The notes under the pieces are model-generated. The model saw only the letters and a list, made by a program, of their open reading frames with translations. It was not told the DNA's origin and did no database searches. A stretch of DNA of 64,000 nt from contig CAKTXR010000009.1 of NCBI GenBank assembly GCA_934631025.1, positions 1-64,000 of the forward strand, in the 5' to 3' direction. This document shows positions 26,649 to 34,935 of the stretch, in pieces. Position 1 is the first letter of the stretch; each line of letters opens with the position of its first letter. This stretch comes from an uncultured Clostridia bacterium (lineage in GTDB: Bacteria > Bacillota > Clostridia > Christensenellales > Aristaeellaceae). The position numbers and the translations under genes are program-made.

Positions 26649-27470
26649 ATGGACAAAAACATCGTCTCGTTCGCCGCACTGAATACGCTGGATTTCGAGA
26701 TCGCCGATCTGTTCGCCATGACGCAGAAATGGCAGCGCGGCGTAGTTTTCAGCCGGAACAGTCCGCGCCCCGTGACGGGAATCATCTATCTGAACGGCTG
26801 CACGGGGCAATATACCGCCGCAGACGGCGCGTCCTTCTTCGCGCCCGGGGGGAGCCTGATCTGTCTGCCCGCGCTCAGCCGCTATGAGGTGCTGAACATC
26901 GACTGCGGGCTGAGCCGTCCGGACGCGTGGCTGGTCGAGTTCAACATTATACAAAACGGCGCGCTGCTCACGCCGGGCGACGCGCCGTTCATGCTGGAGC
27001 AAACAAGCGCCGCGCTGGCGGGCGAATACATCGCGGCGGCGGCTCAGGCCTACGAATCGCCGGTACGCGCGCCTCTGGCCCTCAAGAACGCCGTGTGGCG
27101 GCTGATCGCGCTGCTGAGTCAGTCGGCGCAGCGGCCCGAAAAGGGCAAATACCAGCCGATCCTGCGCGGCGTGGAACTGATGAAGGAGCATGCGCTGACG
27201 GACACGCCCATCGAGGAGATCGCGCGGCTGTGCGGGCTGAGCGCGGGCGGCTTCCGCAAGCTGTTCCGTGAATATTCGGGGCAAAGCCCGATGCAGTACC
27301 GCATGGCGCTGCGCATGGCCATGGCGAAGAAGCTGCTGGAGGACAGCGACATGACGCTGGACGAAATCGCCGCCACGCTCAATCTGGAGAGCGGCGCGTA
27401 TTTCTGCAAGCTGTTCCGCCGCCAGTGCGGTCAGACCCCCGGCGCATACCGACGGCAGTATCGCCGATAA
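26649..27470 (+). CDS. AraC-family transcriptional regulator
   Basis: 273 residues. The N-terminal part is a probable cupin-like ligand-binding domain (GCTGQYTAADGASFFAPGGS). The C-terminal 100 residues hold the two AraC helix-turn-helix motifs (PIEEIARLCGLSAGGFRKLF and TLDEIAATLNLESGAYFCKLF) and end in the usual FRRQCGQTPGAYRRQY. It is divergent from the MATE/glycan-enzyme operon and is the likely regulator of that operon. The start at 26649 has GGAGG nine bases upstream. Confidence 0.88.
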   Translation: MDKNIVSFAALNTLDFEIADLFAMTQKWQRGVVFSRNSPRPVTGIIYLNGCTGQYTAADGASFFAPGGSLICLPALSRYEVLNIDCGLSRPDAWLVEFNIIQNGALLTPGDAPFMLEQTSAALAGEYIAAAAQAYESPVRAPLALKNAVWRLIALLSQSAQRPEKGKYQPILRGVELMKEHALTDTPIEEIARLCGLSAGGFRKLFREYSGQSPMQYRMALRMAMAKKLLEDSDMTLDEIAATLNLESGAYFCKLFRRQCGQTPGAYRRQYRR

Positions 27471-27476
27471 GCGCGG

Positions 27477-27515
27477 CGCCCCGTCCAAGCTGAGAAGGTC
27501 GGCATGGGCGGGGCG
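27477..27515 (+). terminator. Possible terminator of the AraC gene
   Basis: CGCCCCG pairs with CGGGGCG around a 25-nt loop, followed by GTTGGTTTTG. It begins seven bases after the stop codon; the T-run is poor. Confidence 0.45.
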
Positions 27516-27609
27516 GTTGGTTTTGGGGGTGGCTATAGAGCACGCAGTCGAGACGAACGTATCCGGCTCTCACGCGCGGGAACCGTACCGGCTACGCTTG
27601 GAGATTATT

Positions 27610-27750
27610 CCGCGCTGACGCGACGAAACGATATTCCGCTGCATGGGATAGTGAATTGCGCGCCGGCGAAAGGTTGCGTTTGGCCGGTTTTGGCTCCGGC
27701 ACAGGCGTTTGTGCGCGCGGGGGGCGGGCGAGCGGGGCGGTTCTGTTGCG
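27610..27750 (+). repeat. Dispersed structured element, fragment R6
   Basis: Matches the B-to-M junction of the element: CCGCGCTGACGCG, then CATGGGATAGTGAATTGCGC and GCCGGCG, as at 59348-59470 and, reversed, at 40998-41100. It lacks the 12-11-12 hairpin. Like the other copies it lies after the 3' end of a gene (AraC). Confidence 0.65.
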
Positions 27751-27813
27751 GCGGGAAACGATCTCATCCAGCCGTCACGGCGTTTATGGCGCGAGAAAAA
27801 AGCATGACGCAGC

Positions 27814-27843
27814 TTGACAAGTCAGGCCGCGCCATGCTATAAT
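27814..27843 (+). promoter_or_regulatory. Promoter of the antitoxin-like RNA
   Basis: -35 TTGACA (27814-27819), 18-bp spacer ending in TGC (extended -10), -10 TATAAT (27838-27843). Confidence 0.8.
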
Positions 27844-27849
27844 ATTGGC

Positions 27850-27955
27850 ATGAAGGGATGACGCTTTTGGAACGGCTTCTTCCCCTCTGATTTAAGAAAT
27901 CAAAACAGAAGCAAAGCTGCCACCAGTTAGCGCTGGATGGCGGCTTTGCTTTAAA
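27850..27955 (+). ncRNA. Antisense RNA of a type I toxin-antitoxin locus
   Basis: A strong promoter is followed by about 105 nt without a gene and then by a long terminator hairpin (27909-27954). The RNA runs convergent to the 51-codon toxin-like gene and would overlap the 3' end of its mRNA by about 50 nt, the arrangement of TxpA/RatA-type loci. Its 5' part holds CATGAAGGGATGACGCTT, which recurs in a second locus at 35519. No transcript evidence is available; the assignment is structural. Confidence 0.65.
27909..27954. terminator. Shared terminator of antisense RNA and toxin mRNA
   Basis: AAGCAAAGCTGCCA pairs with TGGCGGCTTTGCTT (one G-U on one strand) with an inner CCAG-CTGG. It can terminate the plus-strand RNA and, less strongly, the minus-strand toxin mRNA. 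Confidence 0.7.
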
Positions 27956-27960
27956 GCGTC

Positions 27961-28116
27961 TTATCGATGGTTAGATCGATTGTTTCTCTTGCTCTTCTGC
28001 GCAGGTTTGCGCTGGGAGCTGGAGGTATCTTTGGACAGCGTATAAACCGTCGTCACAAACATACACACCATAGAGAAGACGTCATGAATAATCGAGATAA
28101 TCTCGGAAATATTCAT
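27961..28116 (-). CDS. Small hydrophobic peptide, putative type I (holin-like) toxin
   Basis: 51 residues: a single hydrophobic stretch (SIIHDVFSMVCMFVTTVYTL) followed by a basic, polar tail (RKPAQKSKRNNRSNHR). This is the layout of membrane-acting type I toxins of Bacillota. The ATG at 28116 has a perfect GGAGGTGAT ribosome binding site. In the mRNA that site can pair with an upstream TCACCTC (7 bp), hiding it from ribosomes. A convergent RNA overlaps the 3' end. I do not recognise the exact family. The larger open frame upstream of this ATG is not supported by a ribosome binding site. Confidence 0.7.
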   Translation of the reverse strand: MNISEIISIIHDVFSMVCMFVTTVYTLSKDTSSSQRKPAQKSKRNNRSNHR

Positions 28117-28120
28117 AGCA

Positions 28121-28150
28121 TCACCTCCAAGCATTTGTGCACAGAGGTGA
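28121..28150 (-). promoter_or_regulatory. Stem hiding the toxin ribosome binding site
   Basis: On the minus strand TCACCTC (plus 28144-28150) is perfectly complementary to GAGGTGA (plus 28121-28127), which contains the ribosome binding site. A second 5' hairpin, GCCATGG-CCATGGC, lies close to the predicted transcript start. Confidence 0.65.
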
Positions 28151-28210
28151 AAAGCCAAGCGCCATCTGATTCCTGTCATGCCATGGAGCCGTTGCCAGCC
28201 CCATGGCATT

Positions 28211-28239
28211 ATTTTATCATGGCGGAATATTCCTGTCAA
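28211..28239 (-). promoter_or_regulatory. Promoter of the toxin gene
   Basis: Minus-strand -35 TTGACA (28234-28239), 17-bp spacer, -10 TAAAAT (28211-28216), giving a leader of about 88 nt. Confidence 0.8.
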
Positions 28240-28274
28240 TCGTGTCGGGCGATTTTACGGTATGTTTGTTTGGA

Positions 28275-28690
28275 TGGAAAACGCAGCGTTTTCCGCGGGG
28301 GAGTACGCTGGGGCTGAAATGTGGAAGCCGCACTGCGGCCGCCCCAGACTGCGCCAAAGAGACAAAAGTGGAAGCCGCACTGCGGCCTCTCTGGACTCTC
28401 TTCATGTGGTTCGCGGCAGAGTACCTTTTTGCATAACACAGCAATAATTGCTATCTCCAAACAGCCGCACTTACGCCCCGCAACACCCGGGTACACGGAA
28501 AGACCCGTCCGGCTCTGATTTATGGCCGGACGGGTCGGGCTGTATAGCAATGTTATCAACACGCTCCAACGTCCAGACTCTTCAGCGCCCCCAAGCGCTG
28601 AAGAGTCGGGTTGCAGCGCGCGAAGCGGAGAGGAAGCGGCACAGCCGCCGGGTTGCGTGCGCGAAGCGGTCTGGCCGCGGCACTGCCCGC
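28275..28690 (-). repeat. Dispersed structured element, copy R2 (module A only)
   Basis: Begins directly after the stop of the SH3b gene on the minus strand. It shows GCGGCTGTGCCGC, a perfect 13-bp GACTCTTCAGCGC hairpin with loop TTGGGG, the 12-11-12 hairpin at 28502-28536 (stem GACCCGTCCGGC, loop CATAAATCAGA on the minus strand), an AGAGTC-GACTCT type stem and a CTGGGGC-GCCCCAG stem. Modules M and B are absent. Confidence 0.8.
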
Positions 28691-30622
28691 TTATTTCATG
28701 GCGGTTTGATAGGCCTTTTTGACGGCGGCCTGATGGGCTGCGTCGAGACGGTTGCCCGCGTGCGTGCGGCTGTTCAGGAAGTGAATGCAGAAGCAGCCGT
28801 CAAAGTCGTTGTCGGGCATAGAGTCGCTCTCGCCGTGCGGCATGCCGTTCATCGACGCGGCGTAGACCTTGCCGTTGACTGTGACCCAGATCGCGCGGCG
28901 CGTCCAGGCCCACTTGCCGCCGTACGCCTTCAGCATCAGCGCCGTGTCCGCGCTGGTCAGCGGCTGCGCGTCGGCATGGTTGTTGCCGCCCGTGCGCTTG
29001 ATCTGGAAGGAAATGCCGGTGTCCACGTCGGTTACCGTGGCCGTGCCGCCGCGCTTCAGGACACTCTGAATCTCGCCCGTCCACCAGTCGCTCAGGATCA
29101 CCTCGGCCTTCGTGTCAGAAGGATTGTCCGGCACGACCGTGCCGCCCTGCGTAGTGACATACTTCGCGGAAATATAGCCGCGCACGCTGCCCTTCGTCAT
29201 GCGGTACCAGCCGTTCGTCTGCTCATAAACGGTGATCTGCGTGCCCGTGCGCAGCGTGTCCACAATGCCGTAGTTCGTGCCCGCGCCCTTGCGCACATTC
29301 ACGCTGCCGCCGGTCACATAAGCCGTCGTGCCCACAGTCACAGTGCTGCTGTCGTCCGGCCTGGCATTGCCGCCGTCGTTCGTCTTTTTCGAAACGTATG
29401 CCGAGGCCACATAGCCTGTCGTGTTGGAATATTTGACCTGATACCAGCTGCCGTTCTGGCCGATCACCGTCAAAACCGTGCCGCTCTTGAGCACGCGCAG
29501 CACTTCGCCCTCCGGCTCGGCGCGCAGATTGACTTCGACGTCGGTCACGCCCGTCCAGGAGACATAGGCCTCCGACGTGCCGGTGACCTTCACATAGCTC
29601 TTCGCAATATAGCCGTCGTAGCCGCCGCAGCGGACGTGATACCAGCTGCCCGCTTCGCCCACAACCGTCACGCCCGTGCCCGACGCCACGACCACCTTGC
29701 ACCGGGAGGACGCGTCCGCCGCCGCGCGCAGATTCACACGCGCCGTCGTCTCGCCGGTCTTGGCCTGCGCATAGTCGGTCTCCTTCGCGCTGTCGCCGGT
29801 ATTGCTGCCGTTATCGCCGGTGTTGCCGCCGTTATTGCCGTCCGAAGCGTTCTTTTTGATGTACTGCGCCGAGGCATAGCCGGTCCTGCCGCCGCTGCTC
29901 ACCTTGTACCACGAGCCGGCCTCGCCCAGGATCGACACGCTCTCGCCGCTGCCGATCACCTTCAGCACCTTCGCGGAGGGCAGCGCTTCGGCGCGCAGAT
30001 TCACGCGCGTGGTCGCCGTACCGGAAACCGCCGTGCCGTAATCGGTCGTGCTTTCAGGCTGAGAGGGCTGCGCAGGCGTGGACGGCGTTTCGTTTTTGCC
30101 GTCGTCGACCATCGTATCGCCGTTTTTCGTCACATAGGCCTTGAGCACATAGCCGGTCTTGCCGCCGTAATTGACGCGATACCAGTCGCCGCACTCGCCC
30201 AGCAGTTCGAGACTGTCGCCATTGCCGGCCACCTTCAGCGCCGTGCAGCCGCTCATGGGCAGCTCGCGCACGTTAAGGCGCGCCGTGGCCGTGCCGGTCA
30301 CGCTCTGAGCATACAGACTCAGCGCGCCCGCCACATCCTCGACGATCTTGTCCTTGTCAATGTCCACATACTTTTTCATGACGTAGCCGGTCTTGCCGCC
30401 GATCGACACCATGATCCAGTCGTCCGATTCACAGACGTATTTCAGCGTTTCGCCCGCGCTGACCACGGTCACAGCCCGGCTGTCAGCCGTCGCCTCGCTG
30501 CGGATATTCAGACGTTCCGCCGTCACGACGACCGCATCCGCCCGGGCGCAGCCCGCGCCGATCATCGCCGCCATGAGACATATCGCGCCCATGCGACGGA
30601 AAAAGCCTGTATTCACTGTCAT
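28691..30622 (-). CDS. Secreted protein with six SH3b repeats and a C-terminal Cys/His domain
   Basis: 643 residues. A signal peptide (hydrophobic stretch about 11-25, likely cleavage after ARA at 28) is followed by about six SH3b repeats of 50-60 residues (each with LNVR or similar, then W-Y/V near the end and GYV), with polar linkers such as NDGGN and GDNGSN. SH3b repeats usually bind peptidoglycan. The last 130 residues form a conserved domain with NNHADAQPL, NGMPHG and FCIHFLNSRTH. It is seen in other Bacillota cell-wall proteins, and I cannot give it a proven activity. Ribosome binding site AAGGGA. Its stop codon directly precedes element R2. Confidence 0.8.
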   Translation of the reverse strand: MTVNTGFFRRMGAICLMAAMIGAGCARADAVVVTAERLNIRSEATADSRAVTVVSAGETLKYVCESDDWIMVSIGGKTGYVMKKYVDIDKDKIVEDVAGALSLYAQSVTGTATARLNVRELPMSGCTALKVAGNGDSLELLGECGDWYRVNYGGKTGYVLKAYVTKNGDTMVDDGKNETPSTPAQPSQPESTTDYGTAVSGTATTRVNLRAEALPSAKVLKVIGSGESVSILGEAGSWYKVSSGGRTGYASAQYIKKNASDGNNGGNTGDNGSNTGDSAKETDYAQAKTGETTARVNLRAAADASSRCKVVVASGTGVTVVGEAGSWYHVRCGGYDGYIAKSYVKVTGTSEAYVSWTGVTDVEVNLRAEPEGEVLRVLKSGTVLTVIGQNGSWYQVKYSNTTGYVASAYVSKKTNDGGNARPDDSSTVTVGTTAYVTGGSVNVRKGAGTNYGIVDTLRTGTQITVYEQTNGWYRMTKGSVRGYISAKYVTTQGGTVVPDNPSDTKAEVILSDWWTGEIQSVLKRGGTATVTDVDTGISFQIKRTGGNNHADAQPLTSADTALMLKAYGGKWAWTRRAIWVTVNGKVYAASMNGMPHGESDSMPDNDFDGCFCIHFLNSRTHAGNRLDAAHQAAVKKAYQTAMK

Positions 30623-30844
30623 TCACGTCCCTTCGTTCATTGGCATGCCCCTATTATATTACAAATCTATTGCAATTTCAAGTACAAACGCGTCATTTCC
30701 GTCATTAATTTCTTATTTATTTGCGCGCGCGCGGACGGCCCGACGATGGATGGCAAGAAAACATAAAAAAGTGACGATCACGCATATTGTTCAGGCCGAA
30801 AGCGCATACTCTGTACCATAGTCATTCAATGGAGGCATAAAGAG

Positions 30845-31762
30845 ATGGAACAGGCAAAGATCACATCAGGCGGCAGGCACAGCGGCTGGAGCGCGGAGGA
30901 AACGTCGCTCCTGTGGGAAACGGCCGACGAGGCGCTCAAAAACGGGCTGCCGCTCAAGCAGGTGTTTGAGCGCATCGCCGAAAAGACCGGCCGACGGCCG
31001 AACAGCATCCGCAACTACTATTACGCCCAGGCGCGCGCGCGGGAAGGCGAGGGGACGCATCTGATGCGCTTTGTGCCCTTCACTGAGGACGAGGTGCGCT
31101 CGCTGGTGGAGACGGTGCTGCGGCACAAGGCGCAGGGGCAATCGGTGCGCTCGTGCCTTCAGGCGCTTTCCGGCGGCGATCACTCGCTCATGCTGCGCTA
31201 TCAGAACAAGTATCGCGCCGTACTGCGCACGCGTCCCGCGCTCATTGCCGAGCTGGTGGAGAAGCTGCGCGCCGAGGGCGTGGAATGCCCCCAGCCGCAG
31301 GTTCGGGAACGCGCGGCCGCGCACAGCGACGGCGCGCTCGATCAGCTGATGGCCGGCGCAAAGGAGAGCGGCGACCCCGAGCTGCTGCGCGCGTGCGGAG
31401 TGTTCGCGCGGCTCATCCGCAGCGGGCAGAGCGGGAACGATCAGGCGCGGCTGGACCGCATGGCGGTGCGGCTGGATCTGTACCGGCTGGCGCTGACCGA
31501 CCAGACGCGCGCGCTGCGTTCGTTCTGCGAGACGGCCGACGAGCTGTCAGGCGTGATCAAGGATTTCCTCATTGCGGACAGAAACGAGCGCGCCGAAAGG
31601 CTGGACGCGTTCTGCGATCAGCTGAGCGAGCGCCTGGGTCAGCTCGAGGGCTGCGTCACGCAGGCGCGGGCAGTGCCCGACGGCAGTGCCGCTTCCACAC
31701 CGCTTCGCGCGCTGCAACCCGACTCTTCAGCGCTTGGGGGCGCTTCGAGTCTGGACGATTGA
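30845..31762 (+). CDS. Protein with two Myb/SANT-like helical DNA-binding repeats
   Basis: 305 residues. Repeat one (HSGWSAEETSLLWETADEAL to RRPNSIRNYYYAQ, about 12-62) and repeat two (FTEDEVRSLVETVL to MLRYQNKY, about 78-123) match the three-helix Myb/SANT pattern of RsfA-like regulators. The C-terminal half is helical and charged, possibly coiled coil. The last 25 or so residues (SAASTPLRALQPDSSALGG, then SSLDD) come from element R3 and are nearly the same as the tail of the unrelated enzyme ending at 22889. Ribosome binding site GGAGG. The target genes are unknown. Confidence 0.7.
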   Translation: MEQAKITSGGRHSGWSAEETSLLWETADEALKNGLPLKQVFERIAEKTGRRPNSIRNYYYAQARAREGEGTHLMRFVPFTEDEVRSLVETVLRHKAQGQSVRSCLQALSGGDHSLMLRYQNKYRAVLRTRPALIAELVEKLRAEGVECPQPQVRERAAAHSDGALDQLMAGAKESGDPELLRACGVFARLIRSGQSGNDQARLDRMAVRLDLYRLALTDQTRALRSFCETADELSGVIKDFLIADRNERAERLDAFCDQLSERLGQLEGCVTQARAVPDGSAASTPLRALQPDSSALGGASSLDD

Positions 31763-32660
31763 TGTAGTAGGAATCATCGCTATACAGCCCGACCCTGCCG
31801 AGCATAAATTGGACTCGGCAGGGTCTTTCCGTGTACCCGAGTGCTGCGGGGCGTAGGGTGCGTTGTTCAAAGACAGCAAGTATTGCCATGTTTTGCTAAA
31901 ACGTACTCTGCCGCGAATCCAATGAAGAGAGTCCAGAGAGCCAATGGCTCTTTGGCGCAGGTTTGGGGGCGCGCAGCCCCCAACGTTCTCCCCGCGGTAA
32001 CGCCGCGAATACGCAGTCACTGTGCCAGAGGAACACGATCGGCTTGCGACTCGATTGCAGCGCACGGCATTGGCTTTACGGGCTACGGCGCAGGGCTATA
32101 GTTTCTTTTCAAGGCTTATCCTCCCCCCAGAAGGCTTTCCGATCGCCTTCTGGACTTCTTCGGGGTCTCCGGCGGGACTTTCATCGTGACATTGCGTCGG
32201 GGAGTTCCGTCGGGATCGCCATAAAGAAACGCACAAACCCAAAGTGAACCAACTATGCTCGATAACCGCATACCATCCGAGAACGCTCTAATGGCGATCC
32301 CGACCCTCGCGGAATAGAAACGCAGCATACCGCAAGCCGTCCTGTTTGGCGCGCACGCGGCAAACAGCAGGCGTGAGACAAACGCAGAACGCGGCGATAG
32401 AACCGCAACACCCCACTCCCTGATATGCGCGCACCCACGCCCCGGCCGGAACTATAACCGGCCAGCACAAACGCCGCGCCGGCCAGCAATTCACGATCCT
32501 ATAATCCGCGCCAACATATGCCGCGCCAGCGCGGAACAACGCTTTTAAGGTAAACTGGATTCCGCACTATCGGAGACTTGCCAAACTCCAATTTCTGGTT
32601 TGGCAAGTCGTGTGGTGTCAGGCGGCAGCAAGCGGAACCGGCACTGCCGGTACAAAACCC
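31670..32660 (+). repeat. Dispersed structured element, copy R3 (complete: A, M and reversed B)
   Basis: Fills the gap between two convergent genes. From the left: A module starting inside the Myb-like gene, with a GACTC hairpin and the 12-11-12 hairpin at 31791-31825 (same stem as R1). M module with the 96-nt hairpin (32209-32304) and CTGTTTG-CAAACAG (32342-32367). B module in reverse orientation with the 12-11-12 hairpin at 32575-32609 (minus-strand stem GACTTGCCAAAC). Confidence 0.8.
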
Positions 32661-32694
32661 GCCTCCCAAAACATACGCTTTGAGAGGCGGGTTT
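32652..32694 (-). terminator. Terminator of the TIM-barrel hydrolase-like gene
   Basis: About 15 bp of stem (AACCCGCCTC with GAGGCGGGTT plus inner pairs), followed on the minus strand by TTTTG. It lies about 55 bp after the stop codon, just before the B module of R3. Confidence 0.75.
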
Positions 32695-32747
32695 CTACTA
32701 TATATATGCTCCATCCGCCGCCCCAAAAGACGGCGGCGAGAGCGCTC

Positions 32748-34772
32748 TTACAGCGCCAGCAGATACGGCTTATAGCTCTCCGCGGTGAACTCGATGTGGC
32801 CGTCCTTCGCCGCGTACACCTCGCCGGTCAGCACGTTTTCTACGCTCGCCTTGTCCGTGCGCACGCGGACAGTCCGGCTCTCCGTCGCCAGATTCGAGAG
32901 CACGCCCAGCACGCGCGCGCCCCTGTACAGGCTCAGATACGCGTCCTCCGTTTCGCACGCGGCGACGTCGTTCTGCTCCCAGTAGGGCAGCCACGCCGCG
33001 TTCTCCACGCCGTATTCGTCGAACGCGCGCCAGATCTGCTCGATGTAGTCCAGATCGACCGCCATGCTCTCGGCCGTCGGCGCGCCAGTCTGACGCGGGC
33101 GCGGAATTACATCGTGGATCAGCGTGAGCGCGCACAGCTTCTCGATCGTCCAGCCGATCTCCGGGTTGGTGTAGGCGATGAACTGATCGATCAGGCCGAG
33201 GTTCTTGCCCATGTATTCTGTGCGGAAGGCCGGCAGGCTCAGGAAGGAGGTCAGCCCGCGTCCCTCGGTGATCGACTTGATCAGCGCGCCCTGAATGTTC
33301 TCGCCGTCGTAATAGCTGTCGCAATAGGCCAGCGTCGGGGCGATGCAGCAGGAGCTTTGATGCGTGTCGATCAGGCCGCCGCGCTCGTGAACGGCCTCGT
33401 ACAGCCGGCGCACATGATCGCGCACGGCAAAGAGCGGGAAGGTCGCATGGCGCTGGCCGCGCTTGTCGGTATAGCCGCAGCCGTGGCGCTCGTTGGCGCA
33501 CTCCCACGGGACGAACGTGCCGTCGGTGTAAATGCCGTCCACGCCGTATTCGTCCATGACGTACTTCACGCGCTCGATCATGTCCGCGCTGTAGCCGCCG
33601 CGATAGCACACCATGAACGCGCGCTGATCGGGCTTGCGCTGCCAGCCGCCGGTAAAGTGGCCGTTCGGCGTGCGGATGAGATAGTCCTTCGACTTTTCAA
33701 ACCACGTCGGCGCGAGCGTCGAAAACTCATAGCCGAAATAGAGCATGGTCTTGATCCCGTGCCTATGGCAGTCGGCGATCAGCTTCCGGAAGCGCTCCGG
33801 CTCCTCGATCAGGCCGTAATTCTGCGCGCGGCTGCTGGTCTCATGGAAAATGACCCACTTCACGCCCGCCTTCTCCAGCCGCTCCAGCGCGCCGGGCACC
33901 TCGTTCAAATAAGCCGGGCCGGCCTTCGCGTCCTTGCGGTCGTTGAGCCGCATATCGCCGAAAACGTGGAACGCGCGCCACTCGCGCCTGTGCGCGGGCG
34001 TGACCGCCTTCACCGGCGTAGCCATCAGACCGATGCGGTAATCGATGGGCGTGAGCGCGTCGATCCAGCGGTCGACGCGGCCCTGCCAGTCCTCAGGCAT
34101 ACGATCGAGCAGATGAATGCGCAATATCACCTCGTCGCCGCTCGGAATGAACTCGCACACATTGCCGTCGGCCTCGATATGTTCGTCGCTCTCCATGCTC
34201 ACGCCCAGCCCGCGGAACTCGTCGCCCAGCCACAAATACGGCTTGAACGGGAAGGCCGCGCCGCTTTCGGGCAGCGCGTCGGCGTTGACCACATTCGGAT
34301 CGGGAATGATGCTGTTTGCGGCGTTCGGCCAGTAGTGATAGAGCCGGGCGAAGCGCTTCTTCATCGGAATGTCGATGTACAGCTTGTCAAGGCGCGGCGC
34401 GTTGTCGCCGTTGGCCGAAAACGACCAGAACGGAATCACCGAAAAGCAGATCTCGATAAAGCCGTCGAAATCGCAGGTCACGCGGCCGTCGATCACGGTG
34501 TTGCCCATGCGCGAGGCCAGCTGGAACACGGCGCGTTCGTCGCTCTTTTCCAGCTCGTAGTAGCTCAGCTCGCTCACGGCGCGCTCTATCGCGCCCGCAT
34601 AGCGGCCGACCAGCTCGATGGGGCGCGAAAGCAGCTCCTCGCCGCCCGCCGTCACCGAGGTGGGGAACACGCTCTCCTCAAAGCGATAATTGCGGTTCCA
34701 TACGCCGATCTCGGCCTTCCGAGGCTGAATATCGGCCTTTACAGGCTCCCAGGCAGACCATACGTCCTTCAT
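32748..34772 (-). CDS. Putative TIM-barrel glycoside hydrolase-like protein
   Basis: 674 residues. A beta-rich N-terminal half is followed by a probable TIM barrel: segments such as GVKWVIFHETSS, GIKTMLYFGYEFS, YGVDGIYTDGTFVPW and RGGLIDTHQSSCC end in acidic or polar residues as expected at strand ends of a hydrolase barrel. A small beta domain closes the protein. It resembles GH123-like/DUF6067 proteins, but I cannot confirm the family. No signal peptide, so cytoplasmic. It is convergent with the Myb-like gene across R3. Ribosome binding site GGGAGG. Confidence 0.65.
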   Translation of the reverse strand: MKDVWSAWEPVKADIQPRKAEIGVWNRNYRFEESVFPTSVTAGGEELLSRPIELVGRYAGAIERAVSELSYYELEKSDERAVFQLASRMGNTVIDGRVTCDFDGFIEICFSVIPFWSFSANGDNAPRLDKLYIDIPMKKRFARLYHYWPNAANSIIPDPNVVNADALPESGAAFPFKPYLWLGDEFRGLGVSMESDEHIEADGNVCEFIPSGDEVILRIHLLDRMPEDWQGRVDRWIDALTPIDYRIGLMATPVKAVTPAHRREWRAFHVFGDMRLNDRKDAKAGPAYLNEVPGALERLEKAGVKWVIFHETSSRAQNYGLIEEPERFRKLIADCHRHGIKTMLYFGYEFSTLAPTWFEKSKDYLIRTPNGHFTGGWQRKPDQRAFMVCYRGGYSADMIERVKYVMDEYGVDGIYTDGTFVPWECANERHGCGYTDKRGQRHATFPLFAVRDHVRRLYEAVHERGGLIDTHQSSCCIAPTLAYCDSYYDGENIQGALIKSITEGRGLTSFLSLPAFRTEYMGKNLGLIDQFIAYTNPEIGWTIEKLCALTLIHDVIPRPRQTGAPTAESMAVDLDYIEQIWRAFDEYGVENAAWLPYWEQNDVAACETEDAYLSLYRGARVLGVLSNLATESRTVRVRTDKASVENVLTGEVYAAKDGHIEFTAESYKPYLLAL

Positions 34773-34899
34773 GGTGGTTATCCCTCCCGTTTTTTGTCGA
34801 GCGCATCCTTGCCGCGCCCGCCGGTTTGCTTTTCAGTCGAGTTTTTTCCTGATTGCGCCGCTTTTCCCCTGCGCTCTTTTCGCCCGCCCCAAAACGTGC

Positions 34900-34905
34900 T
34901 ATAAT
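34900..34905 (+). promoter_or_regulatory. Extended -10 element of the tadA promoter
   Basis: TGCTATAAT ending at 34905, 31 bp before the tadA start. No good -35 is visible. Confidence 0.5.
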
Positions 34906-34935
34906 GAGGGCATCACGTTGACGGGAGGACGAGCC

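Noticed and set aside
31670..32660. Insertion sequence or transposon remnant with transposase
   Set aside because: No transposase-like frame is present in any copy. A small non-autonomous element remains possible.
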